A stretch of 64,000 nt of DNA from assembly GCF_002355735.1 (NCBI RefSeq), contig NZ_AP014879.1, forward strand, positions 1,922,001-1,986,000. The letters are read 5' to 3'. The notes under the pieces are model-generated. The model had not been told where the DNA came from and ran no database searches. It saw only the letters and a list, made by a program, of their open reading frames with translations. Positions 1-11,810 of the stretch are shown here, one piece after another. Numbering within the stretch: the first letter of the stretch is position 1; the number at the start of each line of letters is the position of its first letter. The translations under genes and the position numbers were made by a program. The DNA is from Sulfuricaulis limicola (lineage in GTDB: Bacteria > Pseudomonadota > Gammaproteobacteria > Acidiferrobacterales > Sulfurifustaceae).

Positions 1-800
1 CCCGGCACGGAGCGGAACAACTTGCGCGAATAGGGATGCTGCGGATCGGTGAAAAACTTTTTGCGCGGCGCCAGTTCGACGATCTGGCCCGCATACATCA
101 CCGCCACCCGGTCCGCCATCTCGGCCACCACGCCGAGATCGTGCGTGATGAGCAGCATCGCCATGCCGGTCTTTTTCTGCAGCTCCTTGAGCAGGGCCAG
201 GATTTGCGCCTGGATCGTGACATCGAGCGCCGTGGTCGGCTCGTCCGCGATCAGCAGGTCAGGCTGCGTGGCCAGCGCCATGGCGATCATGACGCGTTGC
301 TTCATGCCGCCGGAAAGCTGGAACGGATATTCATCGTAGCGTCGCGCGGCATCGGCAATGCCGACTGCCTTGAGCAGTTCGGCGACGCGAGTGCGTTTGT
401 CCTGGCGCGAAAGCTTATCAGCCTGCGGAATCGCCTCGCTGATCTGCTCGCCCACCGTCAGCACCGGATTGAGCGACGTCTGCGGTTCCTGGAAGATCAT
501 GGCCATGCGCCTGCCGCGAATGGCGCGCATGTCGCGCTCGGGCAGCGCCAGCACATCCTGCCCGCGCAGCCGCGCGTGCCCGGCGGCGATGCGTCCCGCC
601 GGCTCCGGCACCAGTTGCAGCAGCGACAACGCGGAGACGGATTTGCCGCAGCCGGATTCACCGAGCAGCGCGAGCGTCTCGCCGGAAGCGATGTCGAAGT
701 CGATCCCGTCGACCGCGCGCACGGTACCTTCCGGCGTGTCGAACCAGGTTTTGAGGTTTTCGACCTGCAACAGTGTTTCGCGCATCCCGGTCTTTTTCAT
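1..800 (-). CDS. Oligopeptide/dipeptide ABC transporter ATP-binding protein (OppD/YejF type), partial
   Basis: This cytoplasmic ATPase should power the peptide importer encoded by the next three genes upstream. About 266 codons are visible and the frame runs off the left edge, so the C-terminus is missing. It begins [16 protein letters not shown]. All ABC motifs are present: Walker A GESGCGKS, signature LSGGMKQR, Walker B LLIADEPT and the H-loop ITHD. The text after the H-loop ([16 protein letters not shown], then HPYSRKLF) is typical of the OppD/DppD class. The start codon overlaps the upstream permease stop as ATGA, implying translational coupling. It could be a single OppD-like domain or the first half of a double-domain YejF; the missing part decides. 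Confidence 0.93.
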   Translation of the reverse strand, partial: MKKTGMRETLLQVENLKTWFDTPEGTVRAVDGIDFDIASGETLALLGESGCGKSVSALSLLQLVPEPAGRIAAGHARLRGQDVLALPERDMRAIRGRRMAMIFQEPQTSLNPVLTVGEQISEAIPQADKLSRQDKRTRVAELLKAVGIADAARRYDEYPFQLSGGMKQRVMIAMALATQPDLLIADEPTTALDVTIQAQILALLKELQKKTGMAMLLITHDLGVVAEMADRVAVMYAGQIVELAPRKKFFTDPQHPYSRKLFRSVP

Positions 801-2203
801 TTACGCAGCCTCGGGTCGAAGGCGTCCCGCACGGCGTCGGAAAACAGGTTGGCCGCCAGCACCAGCGCGAACATGAACACGAACGCGGCGGCCAGGCTCC
901 ACCACACCAGCGGGTCGCGCGCCATTTCCAGGCGCGCACTGACGATCATGTTGCCCCAGCTGTCCATGGTCGGGTCCACGCCGACGCCGACGTAGGACAG
1001 CACCGCCTCGGCCAGCACCAGCCCGCTGAAATCCAGCACCACCGTGATGAGAATGATGTGCATCACGTTGGGCAGGATATGGCGCACCATGACGGAAAGG
1101 TGGCTCGCGCCAAGGGCGCGCGCGGCCTGGATGTAGTCCACCTCGCGCAGCTTCAGCGTTTCGCCGCGTAACAGGCGGCACAGGCCGGTCCAGCTGGTGA
1201 CGCCCAGTATCAGACACAGGAACAAGAGCCGGGTATCGGCGCGTTCGGTGGCGCTGGCGAACGACTCGGGATGGGCTGCGATATACACCTGCAAGCTCAG
1301 GATGGCGGCGGCAATCAGGAGCACACCGGGAATCGAGCTCAGGGTGGTATAGACGTACTGGATCACGTCATCCACCCAGCCGCGGAAATACCCGGCCATG
1401 ATGCCGAACAGCGCCGCGAACGGCAGCATGACCAGTGTGGTCAGCGTACCGATCACCAGTCCGGTGCGGACGCTTTTGATGGATTTGTAAAACACGTCCT
1501 GCCCGACCTGATCGGTGCCGAAGATATGATAGTAGCGCGACAGGTACGCGGCATTCGCCGTCAGAACAATCAGAACGCCAACCGTGACCAGCACGGTGCG
1601 CCAGGGGAAATCGCCGTTGCCGCTCAACAAGCGACGCAGTGTCTGCAACCAGGGTTCGCTGCGCCGGTGCCAGAGCAGCAGGAAGCCGGCCACCAGCAAC
1701 AGCCACAGGACAAGCCCTGCCAGTGTGGCGGCGGCCGCACGCGACTGGATATCGCCGGCGCGTTCACCGGGGTCCGGCAAATGCGCGCCGCCGTGACGCA
1801 GGCGCGGATACTCGCGCACGTGCCGGCCGTCCGGGTATTCCACGGTTTCCATGGTGTGCGCCTGCATGGCAAACGGCGCGGAATAGGTTTTCTCCGTGCG
1901 GCTGCGCAATGGTTTGGCGAGGGTATCGAGCAGGCTCAGGACTTCGTTGGCGTAGACCGATTCGGTATCCGCGCCGCCGGACAGACGCGGCTTGTAGTGA
2001 ATCGAATCCATCAGCCCCACGGCGACATAAGCCAGCAACACGACCAGCGCCGCCATGGCCATGGGGCGCCGCGCCACCTGGCGCCACGGCACACGCAGAT
2101 GCTCGTGGCGCGCGGTATAGAAACCGAAGGCGATCAACGCCGCGAGCAGCACGTAGATCAATACGTCAGTCCAGAGAAATGCGGGTTGGAATGACATGTT
2201 CAT
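797..2203 (-). CDS. Peptide ABC transporter permease, OppC/YejE type, with large N-terminal insert
   Basis: Inner-membrane permease of the peptide importer. The C-terminal 250 or so residues form a normal binding-protein-dependent permease domain. The EAA loop ([14 protein letters not shown], then RHILPN) lies near residues 355-380 and docks to the ATPase. At 468 residues it is longer than a usual OppC (about 300). Two N-terminal membrane segments are followed by a polar stretch of about 90 residues and a third hydrophobic segment ([15 protein letters not shown]) before the conserved domain. It starts directly after the TAA of the OppB-like gene, and its stop overlaps the ATPase start by four bases. 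The substrate is unknown; the YejABEF layout suggests oligopeptides. Confidence 0.9.
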   Translation of the reverse strand: MNMSFQPAFLWTDVLIYVLLAALIAFGFYTARHEHLRVPWRQVARRPMAMAALVVLLAYVAVGLMDSIHYKPRLSGGADTESVYANEVLSLLDTLAKPLRSRTEKTYSAPFAMQAHTMETVEYPDGRHVREYPRLRHGGAHLPDPGERAGDIQSRAAAATLAGLVLWLLLVAGFLLLWHRRSEPWLQTLRRLLSGNGDFPWRTVLVTVGVLIVLTANAAYLSRYYHIFGTDQVGQDVFYKSIKSVRTGLVIGTLTTLVMLPFAALFGIMAGYFRGWVDDVIQYVYTTLSSIPGVLLIAAAILSLQVYIAAHPESFASATERADTRLLFLCLILGVTSWTGLCRLLRGETLKLREVDYIQAARALGASHLSVMVRHILPNVMHIILITVVLDFSGLVLAEAVLSYVGVGVDPTMDSWGNMIVSARLEMARDPLVWWSLAAAFVFMFALVLAANLFSDAVRDAFDPRLRK

Positions 2204-3181
2204 TTATTCCAGTCGCACGCGCGGATCCACCAGCGTGTAAGTGATGTCCGTCAGGACCAGGCCGGCGATATACAGCACCGAGCCCAGGAAAACCATGGAA
2301 CGCACAATGGCGAAATCCTGCGAGTGAATGGCGTCGATGGTATAGCTGCCGAGGCCGGGGATGGAGAAAAACGATTCGAGGATGAGGCTGCCGGTGAAAA
2401 GCAGCGGAATGACCACCACCACGCCGGTGAGAATGGGGATCATGGCGTTCTTGAGCACGTGACGGAACAGCACGCGCAGTTCGGACAGGCCCTTGGCGCG
2501 CGCGGTACGCACATAGTCCTTGTTGATCTCCTCCAGAAAAAACGTGCGATACAGCCGCGTGCTGGCGCCGATACCGCCCACCACGCCGACCATCACGGGC
2601 AATATCAGGAATTTGACGGCCTCGAATCCGCTGTCATAACCCGAGATCGGCACCAGCCGCAACAGCATGCTGATGAGATACTGCCCGCCGATGACGTAAA
2701 ACAGCGAGGAAATGGACATCATCACGACGCACAGCACCACGCCGGCGGTGTCGAGATAGCTGCCGCGGAAGAATGCCAGCATCATGGCGAAAGTCACGTG
2801 CACCAGGATACCGACCAGAAACACCGGGAGGGCGATGGCGAGACTCGGCCACATGCGCTGATAGATGTCGTAGCCGATGTCGCGGCCCTGATCGGAGCGG
2901 CCGAAACGGAATGCGAACAGACTTACCGAGTGTTTGAAAAAAATGGTGTCGGTGAGTTTTTCCGTGCCGGGCCTGGCGCCGTTGTACAGCATGGGCTTGT
3001 TGTAGCCGTGGTCTTCCTTCCACTTGACGATGGCCTCGGGCGTGACGCGCTTGCCGCCCAGATGCACGCGCGCCATGTCATCCGGGCTGTTGACGAAGAA
3101 AAACAGCGCGAAGGTGAGCAGGTTCACGCCGATCAGAATCGGGATGGCGTACAGCAGGCGGCGGATGATGTATCCGATCAT
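2204..3181 (-). CDS. Peptide ABC transporter permease, OppB/YejB type
   Basis: Second inner-membrane permease of the same importer, with the family's usual length (325 residues). The N-terminus MIGYIIRRLLYAIPILIGV is the characteristic first membrane helix of OppB/DppB/YejB proteins. The EAA loop (DYVRTARAKGLSELRV, then RHVLKNAMIPI) lies near residues 220-245, and the end LVDPRVRLE is also family-typical. Its ATG overlaps the stop codon of the upstream binding-protein gene (ATGA), and the OppC-like gene begins with no gap after its stop. The four genes are therefore one tightly coupled operon. Assignment to YejB rather than OppB is inference from the partner proteins. Confidence 0.93.
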   Translation of the reverse strand: MIGYIIRRLLYAIPILIGVNLLTFALFFFVNSPDDMARVHLGGKRVTPEAIVKWKEDHGYNKPMLYNGARPGTEKLTDTIFFKHSVSLFAFRFGRSDQGRDIGYDIYQRMWPSLAIALPVFLVGILVHVTFAMMLAFFRGSYLDTAGVVLCVVMMSISSLFYVIGGQYLISMLLRLVPISGYDSGFEAVKFLILPVMVGVVGGIGASTRLYRTFFLEEINKDYVRTARAKGLSELRVLFRHVLKNAMIPILTGVVVVIPLLFTGSLILESFFSIPGLGSYTIDAIHSQDFAIVRSMVFLGSVLYIAGLVLTDITYTLVDPRVRLE

Positions 3182-5352
3182 CTGCGCTTCTCACGCTCTC
3201 TTCTGCGGTAGGCAAGCACCGCCGGGACCATGCCTGCCATCAGCGTTCCCAGCAGCACCACCATGGGCCAGACCACCGGGCGGTTCCAGGCCAGGCGCAG
3301 CTCCGCCCGTTTTTCGGGATCGAGCCGGCTGTATTTGAGCGTATTGTTGGCCATGTTGTGCAGCTTGGTATTGGACATCCAGGCATGCTCGAGCAGGAAA
3401 TTCTTGGGGTGCATGCCCCAGATCCACGGAGAGTCACGTCGCGCGATGTCGAGCATCTGATCGATGATGCGCGCCCGCTCAGGCGTGCTCTCCATGTTTT
3501 TCATGCGCTCGAACAGGCGGTTGAACTCCGGGTTGTCGTAGTTCGAGGCATTCTCGCCGTCGTGCCCGACCTTCTTGTTCGGTCCGTAAAGCAGGAACAG
3601 AAAATTCTCCGGATCGGGGTAATCCGCGTTCCAGCCCCAGTCGTAGATCTGCGCGTCGCCCTTGCGCATCTTCTCCTGGAAGCGGTTGTAATCGGTGGCG
3701 CGCACCACCAGCTGGATGCCGAGCTTGCTGAACTGCTTGAGCATCCAGTCGAGTTGGGCCTTTCTTTCCGGTCCGATGGCCGGGGTTTCATAATTGATCG
3801 ACAGCGGCCGGCCCGACGCGGGGTCCGCACCGCCGGGATAACCTGCCTGCGCCAGCAACTGGCGGGCATATTCGATCGGCTTGCGCCGGGGCTTGCCATC
3901 CACCCAGTCGTACACGTACGGATTGATGCCGGCCTGCCCCTCGCGGTACCCGAAAATGCCCGGCGCCAGCGGTCCCTGCGCCGCGATGCCGCGACCGTTT
4001 TCGAAGATGGAAATCTGTTCCTCGAAATCCACGGCGATGGAAATCGCCTGACGCAGTTTGCGCGCGCGCTCGGTGTAACCGCCGACGACCGGGTCGAGCA
4101 TGTTGAAACCAAGATAATAGGTCGAGGCGGCGACGCTGGTCAGCAGGCGGATTCCCTTCTGCTTCATCGTGTCGCTGACCTCGGTGTCACCCTCGCCGGT
4201 GAAACGGATCGCCTGATCGAAACCTTCCGGCAATACCGCGGAGCGGTCGTAATAGCCCTGCAGGAACTTGTTCCAGCGCGGAATGCTTTCCTTGTCGAGA
4301 CTGAACACGACCTTGTCGACGAAAGGCAGGGGCTTGCCGGCGTCGGCCAGCAACCCGGCCGGGCCGTCCTCCGGCTCGCCCTCGGCGGGGTAAAGTTCTT
4401 CGTGGTAATTGGGATTGCGCTCGAGCACCATCTGGCGGTTGGGGTTGTTGACCGTCAGCATGTAGGCGCCGCTGCCGACGGGATACCAGTCAAGCGTGAG
4501 ATTCTTCTCCGCCATGCCCGGCTGCGAGAAAAACCGGTCAACTTCGGGCGGCATCGGAGCGAAAAACGGCATCGCCATCCAGTACAGCAGTTGCGGATAT
4601 TTGCCGTGAATTTTCACGCGGTAGGTGTAGCGATCCACCTCCTCGGCACCGGCGAACGGAAATTGCGTGAGATCGAGATACACACCGGTATCGCGCCCGT
4701 CCGCGATTTTTTCGTACTCCTTTTTCAGCGTGTCGGCATATTCCCGGATGCCCACGATGTACTCGTTCATGACGCTCAGGATCGGCGAATGCACCTTGGG
4801 ATGCGCCAGGCGCTTGATCTGGTACACGTAGTCGCTGGCCACCAGCTCGCGCGTGCCGGTCTGCGGGAAATCGCCAATGGCGTAAACCCTGGCGAGATCC
4901 TGCGGGCTCAGGGCATGGTACAGATACCGGCCTTCGGCATCGCGCGCGAACGCCGGGTGCGGTTGATAGTAAATACCGGGGCGGATGCGGATTTCATACA
5001 CGCTGTAGGCGATGCTGGCAGCCGGGGCGTTCGACGACAGCCGCCGCCCCTGCTTGTCGAGGTAACCTGGCGTCGGCACGGACACCGCGGTGAGCGGTAC
5101 CAGCGTGTACGGCCGCTTGAGATAGTGATACTGGAACGGAGGCTCGTAGATCTGCGCGATGAAGAGATATTCGTTGGAGCTGTAGGCGCGCGCGGGATCG
5201 AAGGTCTTGGGGCGCTCGCGGAAGGCGGAATACAGGATGTTCGCCTTTGCTTCCGACGCCGGATAGGGATTGTTCCAGGAGGCCGTAGCGCCAGCGGAGA
5301 AAAGAAGGGTAATCAGCCACAAGACTATCCGCATCGCGCCGAGGCATTTCAT
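3178..5352 (-). CDS. Peptide ABC transporter extracellular binding protein with C-terminal membrane anchor
   Basis: Extracytoplasmic binding protein that should deliver peptides to the permeases encoded just downstream. I chose the start MKCLGAMRIVLWLITLLF, which gives a signal peptide ending near GATASW; MRIVLW six codons later is also possible, while further upstream the frame is not protein-like. SBP family 5 features follow: RPKTFDPARAYSSNEY, PVGSGAYML, a long lobe with NPNYHEELYP, and DWGWNADYPDPENF. At about 724 residues it is longer than typical OppA (about 540) or YejA (about 600). Its last 34 residues contain a hydrophobic helix (WPMVVLLGTLMAGMVPAVL) followed by RRREREKRR, a stop-transfer anchor rarely seen in this family. 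Confidence 0.88.
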   Translation of the reverse strand: MKCLGAMRIVLWLITLLFSAGATASWNNPYPASEAKANILYSAFRERPKTFDPARAYSSNEYLFIAQIYEPPFQYHYLKRPYTLVPLTAVSVPTPGYLDKQGRRLSSNAPAASIAYSVYEIRIRPGIYYQPHPAFARDAEGRYLYHALSPQDLARVYAIGDFPQTGTRELVASDYVYQIKRLAHPKVHSPILSVMNEYIVGIREYADTLKKEYEKIADGRDTGVYLDLTQFPFAGAEEVDRYTYRVKIHGKYPQLLYWMAMPFFAPMPPEVDRFFSQPGMAEKNLTLDWYPVGSGAYMLTVNNPNRQMVLERNPNYHEELYPAEGEPEDGPAGLLADAGKPLPFVDKVVFSLDKESIPRWNKFLQGYYDRSAVLPEGFDQAIRFTGEGDTEVSDTMKQKGIRLLTSVAASTYYLGFNMLDPVVGGYTERARKLRQAISIAVDFEEQISIFENGRGIAAQGPLAPGIFGYREGQAGINPYVYDWVDGKPRRKPIEYARQLLAQAGYPGGADPASGRPLSINYETPAIGPERKAQLDWMLKQFSKLGIQLVVRATDYNRFQEKMRKGDAQIYDWGWNADYPDPENFLFLLYGPNKKVGHDGENASNYDNPEFNRLFERMKNMESTPERARIIDQMLDIARRDSPWIWGMHPKNFLLEHAWMSNTKLHNMANNTLKYSRLDPEKRAELRLAWNRPVVWPMVVLLGTLMAGMVPAVLAYRRREREKRR

Positions 5353-5551
5353 GCTTCCGTGTCTGTCTCCCAGAGATGTCCGTGGTGCAGGTGTGCCGTT
5401 TGCGCCGCCAATATACCAAATTCTCCTGCTCCGTCCCTCTTCCCGCGAACCTGAATTTTCGCTACTGTAGCGGCAAATATCATGCGGACGTGCATGCTGA
5501 CAGCATCCCGTTCGATCAAGGATTCGAAGCAACAAGAAGCGGAGGACGTTT

Positions 5552-6352
5552 ATGGGATTTTTGGCAGGCAAGCGGGCGCTGATCGTGGGTGTAGCCGGCG
5601 ACCGGTCCATCGCCTGGGGCATTGCCAAGGCCATGCACCGGGAAGGCGCCGAGCTCGCCTACACCTATCAGAACGACAAGCTGAAGGAGCGCGTCGAGAA
5701 ACTGGCGGCCCAGACCAAATCCGACATCCTGATCCCCTGCGACGTTTCCAGCGACGAGCAGATCGAGGCGGTATTCTCGCATCTCGACGACTACTGGGAC
5801 GGGCTCGACATCATCGTCCACTCTGTCGCCTTTGCGCTGCGCGAGCAGCTGTCCGGAAACTTCGTGGACGCGACCACGCGCGAAGGTTTCCGCATCGCGC
5901 ACGAAATCAGCTCCTACAGCATGACCGCGCTGGCCAAGGCCGGCCGCGCCATGATGCAGGGACGCCAGGCCGCCCTGCTGACGCTGTCCTATATCGGCGC
6001 CGAGCGCTCGGTGCCCAACTACAACATCATGGGGTTGGCCAAGGCGAGCCTGGAGGCCAATGTGCGCTATCTGGCCCAGGCGCTCGGGCCCGAAGGGATA
6101 CGCGTCAATGCGATTTCCGCCGGTCCGATCCGCACGCTGGCGGCCGCCGGTATCAGTGACTTCAAGAAATTGCTGGACTACAACGACAAGATGGCGCCGC
6201 TCGGGCGCGGCGTGACCATCGACGAGGTCGGAAACGTGGCGGCGTTTCTGTGTTCGGATCTCGCCTCCGGCATCACCGGGGAAATCACCTACGTGGATGG
6301 CGGCTTCAACACCGTGGCCATCGGCCTCGATTACGCCAAGCTGCTCGAGTAG
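5552..6352 (+). CDS. fabI: Enoyl-[acyl-carrier-protein] reductase (NADH)
   Basis: Catalyses the last reduction of each fatty-acid elongation cycle, trans-2-enoyl-ACP to acyl-ACP, in the cytoplasm. The 266-residue protein matches the gammaproteobacterial FabI pattern throughout. It has the NADH-binding start [20 protein letters not shown], the segment [16 protein letters not shown], and the catalytic Tyr-x6-Lys in [17 protein letters not shown]. The [10 protein letters not shown] substrate-loop region and the terminal VDGGFNT are also present. A GGAGG ribosome site lies six bases before the ATG. It is transcribed away from the peptide-transporter operon and ends opposite ppiD, with a long inverted repeat between the two. 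FabI is the triclosan target class; nothing here suggests a resistant form. Confidence 0.98.
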   Translation: MGFLAGKRALIVGVAGDRSIAWGIAKAMHREGAELAYTYQNDKLKERVEKLAAQTKSDILIPCDVSSDEQIEAVFSHLDDYWDGLDIIVHSVAFALREQLSGNFVDATTREGFRIAHEISSYSMTALAKAGRAMMQGRQAALLTLSYIGAERSVPNYNIMGLAKASLEANVRYLAQALGPEGIRVNAISAGPIRTLAAAGISDFKKLLDYNDKMAPLGRGVTIDEVGNVAAFLCSDLASGITGEITYVDGGFNTVAIGLDYAKLLE

Positions 6353-6372
6353 GCTGAATGGAAAGACAAGGC

Positions 6373-6471
6373 ATCCGCAGATGAGCGCGGATGATTATGA
6401 TGATAAACGCAGATCAGGAGTTATGTTTTTATCTGCGTTCATCTTAATAAAATCTGCGCTAATCTGCGGAT
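6373..6471. repeat. Long imperfect inverted repeat between fabI and ppiD
   Basis: Two arms of about 42 bases (6373-6414 and 6431-6471) are nearly complementary, separated by a 16-base loop. The arms begin ATCCGCAGATGAGCGC on the left and end GCGCTAATCTGCGGAT on the right. Several arm differences are G.T-compatible. It lies between two converging genes, so it may act as a bidirectional terminator or mRNA end. Its ATCTGCG-type motif also looks like a dispersed palindromic repeat family rather than a purpose-built terminator. Confidence 0.8.
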
Positions 6472-6497
6472 AAAAATATATTTGAAACGGTTTCTCG

Positions 6498-8384
6498 TCA
6501 AAGCTGGTCAGAATAGATCTTGATCTCGGCCTTCTGCCGCAACCCCTCGCGGTAATTGGCGTAATAATCAGCCCCGCGGCGGGTGCCGAGCAGCGCACGA
6601 ATCTGCTGTTGCGTGGCATTGTCCGCCTTGCCTGAGGCATCGCGCACGCCCTGCAATGCCAGCAAGGCATAACCCTGCTCTCCCAGATCCACCAGCTCAT
6701 GCACCGGTTTCCCGCCCTCCGGCCGCGGCGCGCGGAAGGCGGATTCGACGATGCGCGGGTCGATACCGCCGGTTTGCCGGCGGGTCAGCGTCCTAGACGG
6801 CACGTATTTAAAGCCGTGTTTCCTGGCGACCGCCTCCAGCGATGCTCCGGCACGCAGCTCCTGCAGCGCCGCTTCGCCCAGTGAATGCGCCTGTTCCAGC
6901 GCCCGCTGCTGTTTCAGGGTGCGCTCGATTCCGGGGCGCACTTCCGCCAATGGCTTGCGCCCCGCCGGGCGGCGTTCGGCCACGCGCACGGCAACGAGGG
7001 TGTCGGCGCTGATTTCGATGGCGTCGCTGTTGCGCGCCTGGCTCAGCACGTCCGGCTCGAAGGCCGCCTGCACCACCTTGGGATTGGCCGCGATGCCGGT
7101 GCCGCCGGCAGGCGAGAACCATTCGCTCTTGCGGATCTCGAGTCCCAGCGCCTTGGCGGCGGGCGCGAGACTGTCCGGTTGTTCGTAAACCAGATTCCTG
7201 AATTTTTCGGCCACGTCGAAAAAGCGCTCCTCGGCCTGACGACGACGTAACACTTCAACAAGATCCTTGCGTACCTCGGCAAACGCTTTGCGTTTCTCCG
7301 GCGTGTGGGCGGTCAACTTCACCAGATGATAGCCGAAGGGGCTGCGCACCGGCTGGCTGACCTCGCCGGACTTGAGCGCGAACACCGCGTCTTCCACTTC
7401 TTTCGGCAGCACCCCGCGCCGAACCTCGCCGAGATCGCCACCCTGCGCGGCCGTCACGCTGTCTGCCGAATATTTCTTCGCCAACCCTCCAAAATCGCCG
7501 CCGGCACGCGCCTGTCTGGCGATGTCCTGGATTTTGGCGAGCGCCGCCTTTGACTGGTCTTCACCGGGCTGGGCGGGAAGGGAAATCAGGATATGGCTGG
7601 CGCGGCGTTTCTCCGGAATCACGTAGCGGGCGGCCTCTTCGGCATAGGCCTTTTTCAGCTCCTCTTCCGTGGGCTGGAATCCCTGGTTCAGGTCACCGGC
7701 GGAAAGGCGCAGGTAGTCAACGCGCACCTGCTCGGGAAACTGGAACATTTCGGGATGCGCCGAATAATACTGCTCGATGTCCGCCCCGCTGACCGTGGCC
7801 TTCGGCATCAATGCTTCGGCGCTGATCATGGCCTGGGCCAGTTCCCGCTCCTGTGCCAGCAGGCGCGCCAGCGCCGCTATCTCGCCCTGGGTGACGACAA
7901 AACTTTCACTGATGCCGGCCTGCACCTGGGTAACCAGTATATCGTCGCGCACGCGCGTCTCGAATTCGCGCGGGCTCAGGCCTTCGCGGCGCAGCAGGGC
8001 CTCGTAAAGGGCCGGGTCGAACTTGCCATCGCGCTGGAATGACGGCTGATCCCGCAGAATCTGGGCCAGTTGCGCGTCGCTGATGCGGTAGCCCTGATTC
8101 TCGGCGTCGTGCGCCAGCAGCGTCTGACTGATCAGGCTGTCCAACACGGACTGCTTGAACCGGGGGTCGTTCATGGCCTTGGGTTCCACGCGGGCGCGCA
8201 GCCGGTCCAGCGTGCGGCGATATTCGTCCTGGCTGATTTTCATATCGCCAACCCTGGCGACGTTGATCTTGCCGCCGGTGTCGAAATAGGAGTTGACGCC
8301 CCACAGTGCGAACGGGACGCCGATCAGCACCAGAATGAAAGTGGCGATGATGCCCTGGGTTTTCTCGCGGATCTTGGTAAGCAT
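6498..8384 (-). CDS. ppiD: Peptidyl-prolyl cis-trans isomerase D, membrane-anchored periplasmic chaperone
   Basis: PpiD helps newly exported proteins fold as they leave the Sec translocon. The 628-residue length matches E. coli PpiD (623). It starts MLTKIREKTQGIIATFILVL, an N-terminal transmembrane anchor with a short cytoplasmic lead. A SurA_N-like chaperone region follows (residues about 40-230). A parvulin domain lies near residues 258-355, with RRASHILIS, FGGLAKKYSAD, GGDLGEVRRGVLPKEVEDAVF and SPFGYHLVKL. A second partial PPIase-like region follows. Its position downstream of lon and hupB with a tRNA in between is the classic gammaproteobacterial order. Confidence 0.96.
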   Translation of the reverse strand: MLTKIREKTQGIIATFILVLIGVPFALWGVNSYFDTGGKINVARVGDMKISQDEYRRTLDRLRARVEPKAMNDPRFKQSVLDSLISQTLLAHDAENQGYRISDAQLAQILRDQPSFQRDGKFDPALYEALLRREGLSPREFETRVRDDILVTQVQAGISESFVVTQGEIAALARLLAQERELAQAMISAEALMPKATVSGADIEQYYSAHPEMFQFPEQVRVDYLRLSAGDLNQGFQPTEEELKKAYAEEAARYVIPEKRRASHILISLPAQPGEDQSKAALAKIQDIARQARAGGDFGGLAKKYSADSVTAAQGGDLGEVRRGVLPKEVEDAVFALKSGEVSQPVRSPFGYHLVKLTAHTPEKRKAFAEVRKDLVEVLRRRQAEERFFDVAEKFRNLVYEQPDSLAPAAKALGLEIRKSEWFSPAGGTGIAANPKVVQAAFEPDVLSQARNSDAIEISADTLVAVRVAERRPAGRKPLAEVRPGIERTLKQQRALEQAHSLGEAALQELRAGASLEAVARKHGFKYVPSRTLTRRQTGGIDPRIVESAFRAPRPEGGKPVHELVDLGEQGYALLALQGVRDASGKADNATQQQIRALLGTRRGADYYANYREGLRQKAEIKIYSDQL

Positions 8385-8482
8385 TATGGCGGTAATTTAA
8401 CGGGGCCAAGGCGCCGCATCAATGCGATGGCCGACCCAAACGAAAGGGCGAGGAATGACCCTCGCCCGGTATACGATTGTAG

Positions 8483-8559
8483 TGGCGGAGCGGACGGGAC
8501 TCGAACCCGCGACCCCCGGCGTGACAGGCCGGTATTCTAACCAACTGAACTACCGCTCC
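8483..8559 (-). tRNA. tRNA-Asp (GTC)
   Basis: The minus strand folds as a complete tRNA of 77 bases. The acceptor stem is GGAGCGG/CCGCTCC with discriminator G, the D-arm is GTTCAGTTGGTTAGAAT, the T-arm has GGTTCGAGTCC, and CCA is encoded. The anticodon loop CTGTCAC carries GTC, read as Asp. It lies nine bases downstream of tRNA-Val and is probably cotranscribed with it. Confidence 0.97.
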
Positions 8560-8567
8560 CGGTCTCT

Positions 8568-8643
8568 TGGTGGGTGCTGACGGGATCGAACCGCCGACAT
8601 TCGCCTTGTAAGGGCGACGCTCTACCAGCTGAGCTAAGCACCC
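8568..8643 (-). tRNA. tRNA-Val (TAC)
   Basis: Complete minus-strand cloverleaf of 76 bases. The acceptor stem is GGGTGCT/AGCACCC with discriminator A and an encoded CCA; the T-arm has GGTTCGATCC. The anticodon loop CTTACAA gives TAC (Val). It sits 28 bases after the hupB stop, so it is likely expressed from the hupB transcript or its own weak promoter, together with tRNA-Asp. Confidence 0.97.
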
Positions 8644-8671
8644 GGAGGCGAAAGACCCCCCAAAAGGGCGG

Positions 8672-8944
8672 CTAGTTTAAGGCATCCTTCAGGCCTTTGC
8701 CAGACTTGAATTTGGGCGCCTTCGAGGCCGGGATGGTGATCATCTCTCCGGTTCTTGGATTACGTCCGGTGCGCTGCGACCGATTGCTTACCGAGAACGT
8801 GCCGAATCCCGAAAGCGTCACGGAATCGCCCTGGCGCAGCGTGCTGGCAATGGTGTCCAGCACCGCTTCCACGGCGCGCGCGGCGGAGGCCTTGTTGAGG
8901 TCGGTGGTTACAGCAACTTTATCGATCAGATCGGTTTTATTCAC
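8672..8944 (-). CDS. hupB: DNA-binding protein HU-beta
   Basis: Small nucleoid protein that bends and compacts DNA as a dimer. The 90-residue protein begins (V/M)NKTDLIDKVA, contains SVTLSGFGTFSV and the beta-arm region RTGRNPRTGEMITIPASK, and ends FKSGKGLKDALN; all are diagnostic HU features. The start is a GTG: the codon before NKTD is GTG, preceded at a good distance by AAGGAGC. The longer frame upstream of it has no HU-like residues. It lies between lon and tRNA-Val, the usual hupB location in gammaproteobacteria. Confidence 0.97.
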   Translation of the reverse strand: MNKTDLIDKVAVTTDLNKASAARAVEAVLDTIASTLRQGDSVTLSGFGTFSVSNRSQRTGRNPRTGEMITIPASKAPKFKSGKGLKDALN

Positions 8945-9176
8945 GTTAGCTCCTTGCTCGATGTGGTGAATGGATACCCGAAAAGCCATTGCTGGTAAGA
9001 CCAAACGGCGCGCCGGGGAAAAACCAAGACGCGTCGCAGGTTTTATACAAGTGTGGAAAAACCTTGTCAAGAAAGATATACACGGCGCGGTTTATCAAAA
9101 CACCGCGTCGCGGACATCAGAGACAACAGGTACATGACCCTCGATCGAGGGCGATGGGCAATTCCCGCGGCGCCGG

Positions 9177-11606
<2,430 letters not shown>

Positions 11607-11644
11607 TGGCGCCTGTAATCAGTTAATGGATGGGTTTCTTCAAG

Positions 11645-11671
11645 TTTGGGGGCTAAACCCCCTGATTTCAA
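11645..11671 (-). promoter_or_regulatory. Possible sigma-32-like promoter upstream of lon
   Basis: On the minus strand, TTGAAA is followed after 13 bases by CCCCCAAA, about 40 bases before the lon ATG. This resembles the heat-shock pattern CTTGAAA-N(11-16)-CCCCATNT, and lon is a heat-shock gene in relatives. The GGGGG/CCCCC pair within the spacer also forms a small hairpin, so chance similarity is possible. Confidence 0.35.
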
Positions 11672-11760
11672 TCATTCGACGGGAAATTTTTTCGGTAATT
11701 TCCCGGCTTCGTTCATGCCTGCGACAAATGGCGCATATGGCCTTACAAACTGCTCATAAA

Positions 11761-11794
11761 AAAGAAACCCCGCGTTGGCGGGGTTTCTTTTTTT
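11761..11794 (-). terminator. Rho-independent terminator after clpX
   Basis: A 13-bp perfect stem (AAAGAAACCCCGC/GCGGGGTTTCTTT) with a GTTG loop lies 17 bases past the clpX stop. Both flanks are A/T runs, so it can act in either direction. It probably separates clpX transcription from lon, which has its own promoter region. Confidence 0.88.
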
Positions 11795-11810
11795 GGGTCT
11801 GTCGTTGCAT

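Noticed and set aside
3358-5454. Long open frame antisense to the peptide-binding protein gene
   Set aside because: Arg/His/Val-rich translation with no recognisable motif; high-GC codon bias of the real gene opens the opposite frame. The same applies to 9,180-11,618 (+), 22,994-25,141 (+) and 40,500-43,478 (-).
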